A DNA stretch of 64,000 bases from CACPJA01 sp964629335 (GTDB lineage: Bacteria > Pseudomonadota > Gammaproteobacteria > Steroidobacterales > UBA11654): positions 20,882 to 84,881 of the forward strand of contig CAZVRH010000002.1 in the NCBI GenBank assembly GCA_964629335.1. The letters run 5' to 3'. A program made the position numbers and the translations under genes. The stretch's first letter is position 1, and each line of letters opens with the position of its first letter. Shown here in pieces: positions 8,280 through 16,692 of this stretch. The notes under the pieces are model-generated. The model did no database searches, was not told the origin of the DNA, and saw only the letters and a list, made by a program, of their open reading frames with translations.

Positions 8280-8307
8280 TTGAATTTTAAAAAACCGTTC
8301 ATATAAC
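8280..8307 (+). promoter_or_regulatory. Candidate promoter of dnaK, possibly overlapping sigma-70 and sigma-32
   Basis: TTGAAT (8280-8285) and TATAAC (8302-8307) with a 16-bp spacer form a sigma-70-type promoter. The same bases can be read as CTTGAA (8279-8284), 12 bp, then GTTCATAT (8297-8304), a partial match to sigma-32 CTTGAA...CCCCATAT. Just downstream TAGCA and TGCTA (8308-8323) form a short inverted repeat separated by six bases; it is not a CIRCE. Which sigma factor is used cannot be decided from sequence. Confidence 0.4.
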
Positions 8308-8335
8308 TAGCAAAACAATGCTACTGGAGTAAATC

Positions 8336-10273
8336 ATGGCGAGAGTAATTGGAATCGATTTAGGAACAACAAATTCTTGTGTGGCTATCATGGATGGTGA
8401 CCAAGCAAAGGTTATTGAAAATTCAGAAGGAGATAGAACAACTCCATCAATAGTTGCTTACACAAAAGACGAAGAAAGAAGTATGGTAGGCCAGTCTGCT
8501 AAAAGACAGGCTGTGAGCAACCCTGAGAACACCTTGTATGCAATTAAAAGACTTATAGGTCGAAAATTTGACGATTCTGTGGTCAAAAAAGATATTGATA
8601 AAGTTCCTTTTGAGATTAAAAAAGCAAAAAACGGCGATGCGTGGGTAGTAGCTAACGGAAAAGAAACAGCGCCACCAGCTATCTCTGCAGAAGTTCTTAG
8701 AAAAATGAAAGAAACAGCTGAGTCCTATTTGGGTGAACAAGTAACCGAAGCAGTAATCACAGTACCTGCTTATTTTAATGACTCACAAAGACAGGCAACT
8801 AAAGACGCAGGAAAAATAGCCGGATTAGAAGTTAAACGAATAATCAACGAACCTACTGCCGCAGCTCTTGCATACGGCTTAGATAAAAAAAGAGGCGATA
8901 GAAAGATTGCTGTCTATGACTTAGGTGGCGGGACATTTGACGTTTCGATTATTGAAATTGCGGACGTTGAAGGTGAAAATCAATTTGAAGTTTTAGCTAC
9001 AAATGGCGACACCTTTCTCGGAGGTGAGGATTTTGATCTTAGAGTTATGGATCATCTTTTAGATGAATTTAAAAAACAAACAGGCATGGATGTAGAAAAC
9101 GATACCCAAGCACTACAAAGACTTAAAGAAGCAGCTGAAAAAGCTAAAATAGAACTATCAAATCAAGCACAAACAGATATAAATCTACCTTACTTAACTG
9201 CAGATTCTTCAGGACCTAAGCATCTTAATTTAACTTTAACCAGAGCCAAATTAGAATCACTGGTTGAAGATTTAATTGTTCAAACCATAGAACCATGTAA
9301 AACAGCTCTTAAAGATGCTGGGTTAGCAGTTGGAGACGTTAAAGATGTAATTCTAGTTGGCGGCCAGACGAGAATGCCGAAAGTACAAGATGAGGTTAAA
9401 TCGTTTTTTGGTGTCGAAGCTAGAAAAGATGTGAACCCCGATGAAGCGGTTGCTATAGGTGCAGCAATACAGGGGGGCGTTTTGTCCGGAGATGTAAAAG
9501 ACGTCTTGTTACTTGATGTCACTCCACTTTCACTTGGTATAGAAACCCTAGGTGCTGTAACCACAAAACTGATTGAGAAGAATACAACGATCCCAACCAA
9601 AGCTGAACAAATATTCTCCACTGCAGAAGATAATCAAACCGCTGTAACGATCCACGTATTGCAAGGCGAAAGAGAACGAGCTCAAGATAATAAATCACTC
9701 GGTAGGTTTGACTTAACAGACATCCCTGCAAAGCCCAGAGGGTTACCTCAAATTGAAGTTGCTTTTGATATTGATGCAAACGGTATTATTAATGTTTCAG
9801 CAAAAGATAAAGAAACAGGTAAAGAGCAGAAAATCGTAATTCAAGCTTCAAGCGGTTTATCTGATGAAGAGATTGATCAAATGATTTCTGATGCTGAATC
9901 AAATGCTGAAGAAGACAAGAAATTCAGAGAATTGGTCGATATTAAGAATCAAGGAGATCAATTGGTGCATGCGACAGAAAAATCACTTGAAGAATTGGGT
10001 GAAAAAGTTACTCCTGAAGAACGAAGCAATGTTGAAGGGAGTATCGGGGAACTTAAAGAAGCACTGAAAGGTGACGATAGAGACACCATTGAAACAAAGC
10101 TCAAAACTTTATCAGAAGCTTCAGTTGGAATTGCTCAAAAAGCATTCGAGGAAGCCCAAGCAAATGCTAGCGCTGAATCAAATGACAATGATGATCAACA
10201 AACTGAAGAAAAAGTTGTTGACGCAGAATATGAAGAAGTAGTCGACAACGATAAAGATAAAGATAAAAACTAA
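8336..10273 (+). CDS. dnaK: Chaperone DnaK (Hsp70)
   Basis: ATP-dependent Hsp70 chaperone; folds new and stress-damaged proteins with DnaJ and GrpE. The 645 residues match the family (E. coli 638). Visible motifs are the phosphate loop GIDLGTTNSCVA (about 6-17), VITVPAYFNDSQRQATKDAG (about 137-156), VYDLGGGTFDVSI (about 198-210), VGGQTRMPKVQ and the linker DVLLLDVTPLSLGIET. The C-terminus ends in VVDAEYEEV plus a short charged tail. ATG 8336 follows GGAG nine bases upstream. It is preceded by its own promoter and followed by a strong hairpin before dnaJ. Confidence 0.99.
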   Translation: MARVIGIDLGTTNSCVAIMDGDQAKVIENSEGDRTTPSIVAYTKDEERSMVGQSAKRQAVSNPENTLYAIKRLIGRKFDDSVVKKDIDKVPFEIKKAKNGDAWVVANGKETAPPAISAEVLRKMKETAESYLGEQVTEAVITVPAYFNDSQRQATKDAGKIAGLEVKRIINEPTAAALAYGLDKKRGDRKIAVYDLGGGTFDVSIIEIADVEGENQFEVLATNGDTFLGGEDFDLRVMDHLLDEFKKQTGMDVENDTQALQRLKEAAEKAKIELSNQAQTDINLPYLTADSSGPKHLNLTLTRAKLESLVEDLIVQTIEPCKTALKDAGLAVGDVKDVILVGGQTRMPKVQDEVKSFFGVEARKDVNPDEAVAIGAAIQGGVLSGDVKDVLLLDVTPLSLGIETLGAVTTKLIEKNTTIPTKAEQIFSTAEDNQTAVTIHVLQGERERAQDNKSLGRFDLTDIPAKPRGLPQIEVAFDIDANGIINVSAKDKETGKEQKIVIQASSGLSDEEIDQMISDAESNAEEDKKFRELVDIKNQGDQLVHATEKSLEELGEKVTPEERSNVEGSIGELKEALKGDDRDTIETKLKTLSEASVGIAQKAFEEAQANASAESNDNDDQQTEEKVVDAEYEEVVDNDKDKDKN

Positions 10274-10293
10274 ACGATAGTTTAGTATTTAAA

Positions 10294-10326
10294 AATACAG
10301 GATAGGCAGTTTGTCTATCCTGTATT
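10294..10326 (+). terminator. 12-bp perfect hairpin between dnaK and dnaJ
   Basis: AATACAGGATAG (10294-10305) pairs perfectly with CTATCCTGTATT (10315-10326) around a 9-nt loop. It is followed by GATAAAAAAG rather than a T run, so it is unlikely to be a full intrinsic terminator. More likely it protects the dnaK 3' end after processing, or partly attenuates transcription into dnaJ, giving more DnaK than DnaJ. Confidence 0.6.
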
Positions 10327-10343
10327 GATAAAAAAGGGGAGTT

Positions 10344-11480
10344 ATGAGTAAACAAGATTACTATCAAACACTTGGTTTGCAGAAAAACTCTTCCGATGCA
10401 GAAATCAAAAAAGCTTATCGTAAGTTAGCTATGAAATATCATCCAGACCGAAATCCAGATGATGAAAATGCTGAAAATAAATTTAAAGAAGCTAAAGAAG
10501 CCTATGAAGTTTTATCTGATAATCAAAAAAGAGCTGCTTATGATCAATTCGGACATGCCGGTGTAAACAATCAGGCCGGTATGGGAGGAGGTTTTAATCC
10601 CGGAGATGCGTTTAATGACATTTTCGGTGATATGTTTGGAGATATCTTTGGTAACAATCGAGGACAACGCCGACAAAGCACTGCACAACGAGGTGCCGAT
10701 CTTAGATATGAATTAGATCTTGATCTCGAACAAGCGGTATTTGGAGAATCAATTAAAATCAATATTCCTTCGCTGATCGGTTGCAAAGCATGTTCAGGTT
10801 CTGGTGCAAAAAAAGGAACCCACGCAACAACCTGTCTTAGATGCGAAGGGAGAGGTTCAGTAAGAGTTCAACAAGGTTTTTTTACATTACAGCAAACGTG
10901 TCCTGATTGTAGGGGTGCCGGGCAAACAATAAAAAATCCTTGCCTTGATTGTTCAGGATCTGGAAGAGTAAAAAAAGACAGAACAATATCAATTAAAATT
11001 CCTCCAGGTGTAGATCAAGACGACAGAATAAGACTCTCCAACGAAGGTGAAGCTGGAATGAAAGGTGGTCCATCAGGTGACTTATATGTTGATATAAATA
11101 TAAGGCGACATCCCATTTTTAAACGAGAAGGAAGTAATCTATTTTGTGAAGTGCCTATTAGCTTTACTAAAGCTGCTCTAGGCGGAACGGTACAAGTTCC
11201 AACCATCGACGGAGCTGTTAATCTAACAATACCCTCAGAAACACAATCGGGAGAGGTCTTTAGACTCAGAGGTAAAGGCGTAAAATCCTATCGCGATAGA
11301 GTTTTGGGTGATTTATTTTGTGATATTCAAATAGAAACACCTATTAATTTAAGCACTGATCAGAAAAATATTCTAAAATCATTCGAAGATTCAATTAATA
11401 AAAGCAAAAAAGAACATCGTCCAAATAAAAACAAATGGACAGAAAGTGTGAAAAACTTCTTCAATCGCTTAGGAATTTAG
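10344..11480 (+). CDS. dnaJ: Co-chaperone DnaJ (Hsp40)
   Basis: Stimulates DnaK ATPase and hands it substrates. The 378-residue protein is a complete type I Hsp40: J domain with the HPD triad in KYHPDRNP (about residues 31-38), a Gly/Phe-rich linker (about 74-105), a zinc domain with four CxxCxGxG repeats (CKACSGSG, CLRCEGRG, CPDCRGAG, CLDCSGSG, about 147-214) and the C-terminal substrate-binding domains with GDLYVDI. ATG 10344 is preceded by GGGGAG at an ideal distance. It lies 70 bp after dnaK, beyond a hairpin. Confidence 0.98.
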   Translation: MSKQDYYQTLGLQKNSSDAEIKKAYRKLAMKYHPDRNPDDENAENKFKEAKEAYEVLSDNQKRAAYDQFGHAGVNNQAGMGGGFNPGDAFNDIFGDMFGDIFGNNRGQRRQSTAQRGADLRYELDLDLEQAVFGESIKINIPSLIGCKACSGSGAKKGTHATTCLRCEGRGSVRVQQGFFTLQQTCPDCRGAGQTIKNPCLDCSGSGRVKKDRTISIKIPPGVDQDDRIRLSNEGEAGMKGGPSGDLYVDINIRRHPIFKREGSNLFCEVPISFTKAALGGTVQVPTIDGAVNLTIPSETQSGEVFRLRGKGVKSYRDRVLGDLFCDIQIETPINLSTDQKNILKSFEDSINKSKKEHRPNKNKWTESVKNFFNRLGI

Positions 11481-11504
11481 AAATAGAGTCCGATTTCTTT
11501 CTTT
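11479..11504 (+). terminator. Weak terminator-like hairpin after dnaJ
   Basis: AGAAAT (11479-11484, starting inside the dnaJ stop) pairs with ATTTCT (11493-11498) around an 8-nt loop and is followed by TTCTTT. The stem is short and A/T-rich, so termination would be partial. Confidence 0.35.
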
Positions 11505-11521
11505 GGTCTGTAGAGTTAATC

Positions 11522-11527
11522 TATAAT
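11522..11527 (+). promoter_or_regulatory. Perfect -10 box before the YwaF-like gene
   Basis: TATAAT at 11522-11527 lies 40 bp before the next start codon. The best -35 at 17 bp spacing is TTCTTT (11499-11504), a poor match, so only the -10 is convincing. Confidence 0.4.
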
Positions 11528-11567
11528 CTAGACGATAAACATAACCATCTATTAAGAGCAAATTACC

Positions 11568-12269
11568 ATGCATGTTGAACCATTCGATTTATTTGGTCTA
11601 CAGCATTTACTCACATTGTCGATTGCAACAGTGCTTATTTTTACAATCTGTTTCTACTTCCAAAATAAAAATAATGGTACAAAATATTCTGCAGGAATTG
11701 CTATAGCAGCACTACTTGTTGTTCATCAAATTAACGGAATCTTAAATACCTTTACATTTAATCACGCATGGCAGGAAGCATTTCCCCTTCATATGTGTGA
11801 TCTTTCAGCTTTTGCTATTGCATATTATCTTTGGAAAAGAGAAAAGATTTTCTTCAATTGTGCTTTTTTCTGGGGCATTGGTGGAGCCACAATGGCATTA
11901 TTGACTCCTGATGTAGACTTTGCTTTTCCAAACGCAGTTTTTGTCCCATTCTTTTATGCACACTCATTAATATTACTTGGTGTTTTCTTTTCAGTTATTG
12001 CACTAAAACAAAGACCTTATTTAAATGATGTTCATAAAGTTATAGGTATTAGTCTGGTCTTAATGATTTTTATTTATCTAGCTAATTTTGTTTTAGGTGA
12101 TGGCGCAAACTTCTGGTACTTAAATGCTAAACCAGACAATGCTACCATCATGAACCTGTTCCCTGATCCTCCATACCATATTTTAGTCACTATCCCAGTT
12201 GCTATAGCGCTGTTTTATATTATCTATCTGCCTCTTTGGATTAAAGATTTAATCACTAAAAATGACTAA
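11568..12269 (+). CDS. TIGR02206/YwaF-like integral membrane protein
   Basis: Uncharacterised inner-membrane protein that I relate to the TIGR02206 (B. subtilis YwaF, TMEM164-like) family. The 233 residues contain six or seven hydrophobic segments. Family-like features are the N-terminal FGLQHLLTLS, the Asn/His-bearing FNHAWQEAFPLHMCDLSAFAIAYYL (about residues 64-88), GIGGATMALLTPDVDFAFPN, and a loop near the C-terminus with YLNAKPD and DPPYHIL. No enzymatic function is established. It sits between dnaJ and carA, where Pseudomonas has dapB. It has its own -10 box upstream and possible attenuator elements follow it. Confidence 0.75.
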   Translation: MHVEPFDLFGLQHLLTLSIATVLIFTICFYFQNKNNGTKYSAGIAIAALLVVHQINGILNTFTFNHAWQEAFPLHMCDLSAFAIAYYLWKREKIFFNCAFFWGIGGATMALLTPDVDFAFPNAVFVPFFYAHSLILLGVFFSVIALKQRPYLNDVHKVIGISLVLMIFIYLANFVLGDGANFWYLNAKPDNATIMNLFPDPPYHILVTIPVAIALFYIIYLPLWIKDLITKND

Positions 12270-12293
12270 ATATAAAAAAAAGATAATTAATAC

Positions 12294-12322
12294 GTGACAT
12301 AAGAAATAATTGAACCTAATAT
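12294..12322 (+). promoter_or_regulatory. Candidate carAB promoter
   Basis: GTGACA (12294-12299, five of six) and TAATAT (12317-12322, four of six) are exactly 17 bp apart, placing transcription start near 12329, upstream of the terminator at 12347-12377. If used, the terminator would lie inside the carAB leader. An alternative promoter is TTTAAT (12248-12253) plus TATAAA (12271-12276), also 17 bp apart. Confidence 0.4.
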
Positions 12323-12362
12323 GTTTTGGGTTCCAAACAATTTTTCAGGAAGGACCTTGTAG
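12321..12362 (+). CDS. Possible 13-codon leader peptide before carA
   Basis: ATG at 12321 opens a short frame, MFWVPNNFSGRTL, whose TAG stop (12360-12362) falls at the loop/3'-arm border of the following terminator. A ribosome translating to the stop would cover the 5' arm and prevent the terminator forming, the geometry of pyrBI-type attenuation. Against it: no good Shine-Dalgarno, and the best -10 box overlaps the ATG, so an upstream transcription start is needed. It is unproven. Confidence 0.25.
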   Translation: MFWVPNNFSGRTL

Positions 12363-12377
12363 GTACCTTCCTTTTTT
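12347..12377 (+). terminator. Strong intrinsic terminator or attenuator before carA
   Basis: AGGAAGGACC (12347-12356) pairs with GGTACCTTCCT (12362-12372) with one bulged base, around the loop TTGTA, followed by a T run to 12377. It ends 27 bp before carA. It may end the YwaF-like transcript or, since the only promoter candidates lie upstream of it, act as a carAB attenuator. Confidence 0.8.
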
Positions 12378-12404
12378 ATAAAAAAACACAACTAGGAATA
12401 GAAA

Positions 12405-13511
12405 TTGACTGAAGCGGTTCTCACATTAGAAGACGGGACAATATTTAAAGGTAAATCAATTGGTATAAAAGGTTCTTCTATTGGCGAAGTAGTGTTTAAT
12501 ACCTCGATGACAGGTTATCAAGAGATTCTTACCGATCCTTCATATTATCAACAAATAGTCACACTAACATACCCTCATATTGGCAATACTGGCACCAATA
12601 AAGAGGATTTTGAGAGCACCCAAGCATTTGCATCAGGCCTTATCATAAGAGAACAATCCCTGATATCGAGTAGCTGGAGAAATGAGACTAATTTAGAAGA
12701 TTTCTTACGACAACAAAGCATAGTGGCTATATCTGGAATTGATACGAGAAGGCTAACCAATCATATTCGAAAGAATGGCTCCATGAGTGGGTGTATCAGT
12801 TCAGATAACCAGACAATTGAAGAGTGCGTCAAATTAGCAAAATCTTTTCCTGGTCTCGCAGGCATGGATTTAGCAAAAGAAATCACCACCGATGCTGTTT
12901 ACAAGTTCCAACCCGAAAATATTTCTAACGGTCAGAATATCTATAAAGTGATAGCTATTGATTTTGGAATTAAAACAAATATCCTAAATTTACTCTATCA
13001 ATCAGGATGCGATGTAACTGTCGTTCCTGGAAACACTCCTTTTACTGATATCAAAGAAATGCAACCAGATGGTATTTTTTTATCTAATGGCCCAGGTGAT
13101 CCAGAACCATGTGAATACGCAATAGCAACCATAAGAGAATTCCTTGAAATTAAAATACCCATGTTTGGCATCTGCTTAGGTCATCAGCTTCTTGCTATAG
13201 CGAGTGGTGGAAAAACTAAAAAAATGAAGTTTGGTCATCACGGTGCTAATCATCCTGTGCAAGATTTAAAAACTGGTGAAGTTTTTATTACCAGTCAGAA
13301 TCATGGTTTCACAGTAGATGAATCATTTTTACCAGAGAATGTTTCTGTAACTCATAGGTCATTATTCGATCAAACAATTCAAGGGATTGAAATACCTGAT
13401 TCCAATGCCTATAGCTTTCAAGGTCATCCAGAAGCATCTCCAGGACCTCATGATATCAACACCTTATTTGATAAATTTATACATCTTATGTCACATGCCA
13501 AAAAGAACTGA
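12405..13511 (+). CDS. carA: Carbamoyl-phosphate synthase, small (glutaminase) subunit
   Basis: Hydrolyses glutamine and channels ammonia to CarB to make carbamoyl phosphate for pyrimidines and arginine. The 368 residues start at TTG 12405 (AGGA seven bases upstream), giving MTEAVLTLEDGTIF, which aligns with the family start; no ATG is available. The class I glutamine amidotransferase domain has LSNGPGDPEPC, the nucleophile Cys in MFGICLGHQLLA (about residue 254) and the His-Glu pair in FQGHPEASPGP (about 338-348). The end overlaps carB by 17 nt. The leader carries an attenuator-like structure. Confidence 0.97.
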   Translation: MTEAVLTLEDGTIFKGKSIGIKGSSIGEVVFNTSMTGYQEILTDPSYYQQIVTLTYPHIGNTGTNKEDFESTQAFASGLIIREQSLISSSWRNETNLEDFLRQQSIVAISGIDTRRLTNHIRKNGSMSGCISSDNQTIEECVKLAKSFPGLAGMDLAKEITTDAVYKFQPENISNGQNIYKVIAIDFGIKTNILNLLYQSGCDVTVVPGNTPFTDIKEMQPDGIFLSNGPGDPEPCEYAIATIREFLEIKIPMFGICLGHQLLAIASGGKTKKMKFGHHGANHPVQDLKTGEVFITSQNHGFTVDESFLPENVSVTHRSLFDQTIQGIEIPDSNAYSFQGHPEASPGPHDINTLFDKFIHLMSHAKKN

Positions 13512-16500
13512 AATACAATCTGTACTCATAATAGGAGCTGGACCCATCATCATTGGACAAGCTTGTGAGTTTGATTATTCGGGGACCCAAGCATGCAAAG
13601 CACTAAAAGAAGAAGGCTATCGCGTGATTCTTGTCAACTCTAATCCGGCAACAATTATGACAGATCCAGATAGTGCTGATTCAATCTATATTGAACCAAT
13701 CAATTGGCAAACAATAGAAAAGATAATTGCTGAAGAAAAGCCTGACGCATTATTACCAACTATGGGAGGACAAACGGGCTTAAATACCGCTCTTGATTTG
13801 GCATCAAGAGGTGTCTTAGAACAACACAACGTAGAACTTATTGGAGCCACCAAGGAAGCTATAGATAAAGCTGAAGATAGGGAGCTTTTTAAACAGGCTA
13901 TGGAAGAAATCAATATTGATGTGGCTCAATCCGGTTTGGCAAATAATCTAGATGAAGCATTATCCATTGCAAATTCAATTAACTATCCACTAATAATTAG
14001 ACCATCATTTACATTAGGTGGAAGCGGTGGTGGTGTGGCAAATGATGAAACTGAATTTATCACTATTGTAAGCAGAGGTTTAGAGTTGTCTCCCACTTCA
14101 GAAGTTTTGATAGAAGAATCTCTTCTTGGTTGGAAGGAATACGAAATGGAGGTCGTTAGAGACAATAAAGATAATGCAATTATTATTTGCTCAATCGAAA
14201 ATGTAGACCCCATGGGCGTTCACACGGGTGATTCAATCACTGTGGCTCCTGCTCAAACACTCACTGACAAAGAATATCAAGTCATGCGAGATTACTCGAT
14301 CGCAATACTCAGAAAGATAGGAGTGGATACTGGAGGCTCAAATGTTCAATTTGCTGTTAACCCTGAGAATGGAAAAATAATTGTTATAGAAATGAATCCA
14401 AGAGTGTCTCGATCATCTGCCCTAGCATCAAAAGCCACTGGTTTCCCCATTGCAAAGATTGCTGCCAAGCTCGCTATTGGTTATACATTGGATGAACTAA
14501 AAAATGACATCACAGGCGGAGCCACACCGGCTTCTTTTGAACCCACTATTGATTATGTGGTCACTAAAATACCTAAATTTACATTTGAAAAATTTCCTAA
14601 AGCAAACTCAATTCTAACCACTCAAATGAAATCAGTAGGCGAAGCCATGGCAATAGGAAGAAATTTTCAAGAATCACTTCAAAAAGCTATTAGAAGTTTG
14701 GAATCTAGTCACTATGGACTAACTGAGGTAAGTGTTGACAGTGAATTTAACAATAGAATTTCTGATCCTAGTCCGGAAAGACTGTTCTATCTGGCACAGG
14801 CGTTTAGAGAGCATTACACCATTGAAGAAGTATTTAATCTAACACAAATAGATCCCTGGTTTTTAACCTATATAAAAGACTTAATAGACACTGAAAAGAC
14901 AATTTCAACAACCCCTCTAAGTTCATTTGATTATGAATTTCTAAACGAGATTAAGAAAAAGGGTTTCTCTGATTTGCGTATCGCCCATATTACTAAAACC
15001 ACCGAACAAGAAATCAGAGACAAAAGGAAAGAACTGAATATTCACCCAGTATTTAAAAGAGTTGATACTTGTGCAGCTGAATTTGAAACATCCACAGCCT
15101 ATCTTTATTCCAGTTATGACGACGAATGTGAATCAAAGCCAACAAATAAGAAAAAGATAATAATCTTAGGCGGAGGCCCGAATCGAATAGGGCAAGGAAT
15201 TGAATTTGATTATTGTTGCGTGCACGCTGCAATGGCCGTCTCAGAAGCCGGTTTTGAATCTATTATGATCAACTGTAACCCAGAAACAGTCTCTACAGAT
15301 TATGATACGTCCGATCGCCTATATTTTGAACCGCTGACTTTTGAAGATGTTATGGCAATTGTAGATGTGGAACAACCAGAAGGTATCATTATCCAATTTG
15401 GAGGGCAAACTCCACTTAAATTAGCAAAACAATTAAAAGATGCGGGAGCACCGATTATAGGTACACAACCAGAATCCATTGATATAGCAGAAGACAGAGA
15501 GTTGTTTAAACAATTGGTTATTGATAGTCAGCTTCTACAACCTTACAACGAAGTGGCAACAGATCTAGATGAAGCTTTAGTGAATGCAAAAAAAGTTGGG
15601 TATCCTCTTGTTGTTAGACCTTCATACGTACTAGGTGGTCGTGCTATGGAAATCGTATATAACGATGAGGAATTAGAAACCTATATGACAGAAGCGGTAA
15701 AAGTGTCTAATGAATCACCGGTTTTATTAGACCATTTTCTTAACAAAGCAATTGAAGTCGATGTGGATGCAGTTTCAGACGGGAAAGATGTCCTAATCGG
15801 TGGAATTATGGAGCATATAGAACAGGCAGGCGTTCATTCTGGTGACTCATCATGTTCCATACCTGCTTATAGTCTATCTGATTCAATACAAAATGAAATT
15901 GTTAGACAAATGACTGAATTTACTCAGCAACTCAATGTTATTGGTTTAGTCAACGCACAGTTCGCTATAAGAAAAGGTAAAATATTTGTACTCGAAGTTA
16001 ATCCAAGAGCATCAAGAACTGTTCCCTTTGTCTCAAAAGCCACCGGAAATCAGCTCGCTAAAATTGCTGCAAAAGTTATGACCGGCATTACTTTAAAAGA
16101 GCAGGGTATTCAATCCTCTTATAAACCAGAATTCTTTTCCGTTAAAGGTCCCGTCTTCCCCTTTAATAAATTCCCAGATACAGACCCAATACTTGGACCT
16201 GAAATGAAATCAACTGGTGAAGTCATGGGGATCGGTGAAACCTTTGGTGAAGCGTATATAAAGTCTCAATATGGAGCCGGTATAGTTATACCGAACAAGG
16301 GCAATGTTTTTATTTCTGTTCGAAACCCAGATAAAACAGACAAACTCATTAAAATTGCTGAATTTTTAACGAATAATGAATTTGATATTGTTGCAACAAA
16401 TGGAACTGCAGAATTTCTAATTGAGAATAAGATCAATTGCTCTTACATAAATAAAGTCCATGAAGGTCAACCGCATATAGTCGATTTAATTAAAGATAAA

Positions 16501-16692
16501 AAAATAAATTTAATTATTAATACAACTGAGGGAAAACAATCAATCGAAGAATCCTTTTCAATAAGAGCAGAAGCCGTGATTTCTGGAATTACATACTACA
16601 CAAGCCTAGAAGCTGCATTTGCAACGATAGAATCTTTTGATTTTCTGGGTACAATTAATATTAATAAGTTACAAAACTACTTAAAAACCTGA
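13495..16692 (+). CDS. carB: Carbamoyl-phosphate synthase, large subunit
   Basis: Makes carbamoyl phosphate from bicarbonate, ATP and channelled ammonia. The 1065-residue protein (E. coli 1073) is the usual tandem duplication: two ATP-grasp halves beginning with VLIIGAGPIIIGQACEFDYSG and IIILGGGPNRIGQGIEFDYCC, with EMNPRVSRSSALASKATG and EVNPRASRTVPFVSKATG closing each half, and a C-terminal MGS-like allosteric domain. ATG 13495 gives MPKRTEIQSVLI, the canonical start; a longer frame from 13387 runs inside carA and is rejected. The 17-nt overlap with carA and 1-nt overlap with greA imply coupled expression. Confidence 0.98.
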   Translation: MPKRTEIQSVLIIGAGPIIIGQACEFDYSGTQACKALKEEGYRVILVNSNPATIMTDPDSADSIYIEPINWQTIEKIIAEEKPDALLPTMGGQTGLNTALDLASRGVLEQHNVELIGATKEAIDKAEDRELFKQAMEEINIDVAQSGLANNLDEALSIANSINYPLIIRPSFTLGGSGGGVANDETEFITIVSRGLELSPTSEVLIEESLLGWKEYEMEVVRDNKDNAIIICSIENVDPMGVHTGDSITVAPAQTLTDKEYQVMRDYSIAILRKIGVDTGGSNVQFAVNPENGKIIVIEMNPRVSRSSALASKATGFPIAKIAAKLAIGYTLDELKNDITGGATPASFEPTIDYVVTKIPKFTFEKFPKANSILTTQMKSVGEAMAIGRNFQESLQKAIRSLESSHYGLTEVSVDSEFNNRISDPSPERLFYLAQAFREHYTIEEVFNLTQIDPWFLTYIKDLIDTEKTISTTPLSSFDYEFLNEIKKKGFSDLRIAHITKTTEQEIRDKRKELNIHPVFKRVDTCAAEFETSTAYLYSSYDDECESKPTNKKKIIILGGGPNRIGQGIEFDYCCVHAAMAVSEAGFESIMINCNPETVSTDYDTSDRLYFEPLTFEDVMAIVDVEQPEGIIIQFGGQTPLKLAKQLKDAGAPIIGTQPESIDIAEDRELFKQLVIDSQLLQPYNEVATDLDEALVNAKKVGYPLVVRPSYVLGGRAMEIVYNDEELETYMTEAVKVSNESPVLLDHFLNKAIEVDVDAVSDGKDVLIGGIMEHIEQAGVHSGDSSCSIPAYSLSDSIQNEIVRQMTEFTQQLNVIGLVNAQFAIRKGKIFVLEVNPRASRTVPFVSKATGNQLAKIAAKVMTGITLKEQGIQSSYKPEFFSVKGPVFPFNKFPDTDPILGPEMKSTGEVMGIGETFGEAYIKSQYGAGIVIPNKGNVFISVRNPDKTDKLIKIAEFLTNNEFDIVATNGTAEFLIENKINCSYINKVHEGQPHIVDLIKDKKINLIINTTEGKQSIEESFSIRAEAVISGITYYTSLEAAFATIESFDFLGTININKLQNYLKT

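Noticed and set aside
8308..8323. TAGCA-N6-TGCTA repeat upstream of dnaK as a CIRCE operator
   Set aside because: CIRCE needs nine-base arms TTAGCACTC/GAGTGCTAA and a 9-base spacer; only five bases match and the spacing is wrong.
13387..13494. N-terminal extension of carB
   Set aside because: These codons lie within carA in another frame; CarB homology starts exactly at MPKRTEIQ (13495).
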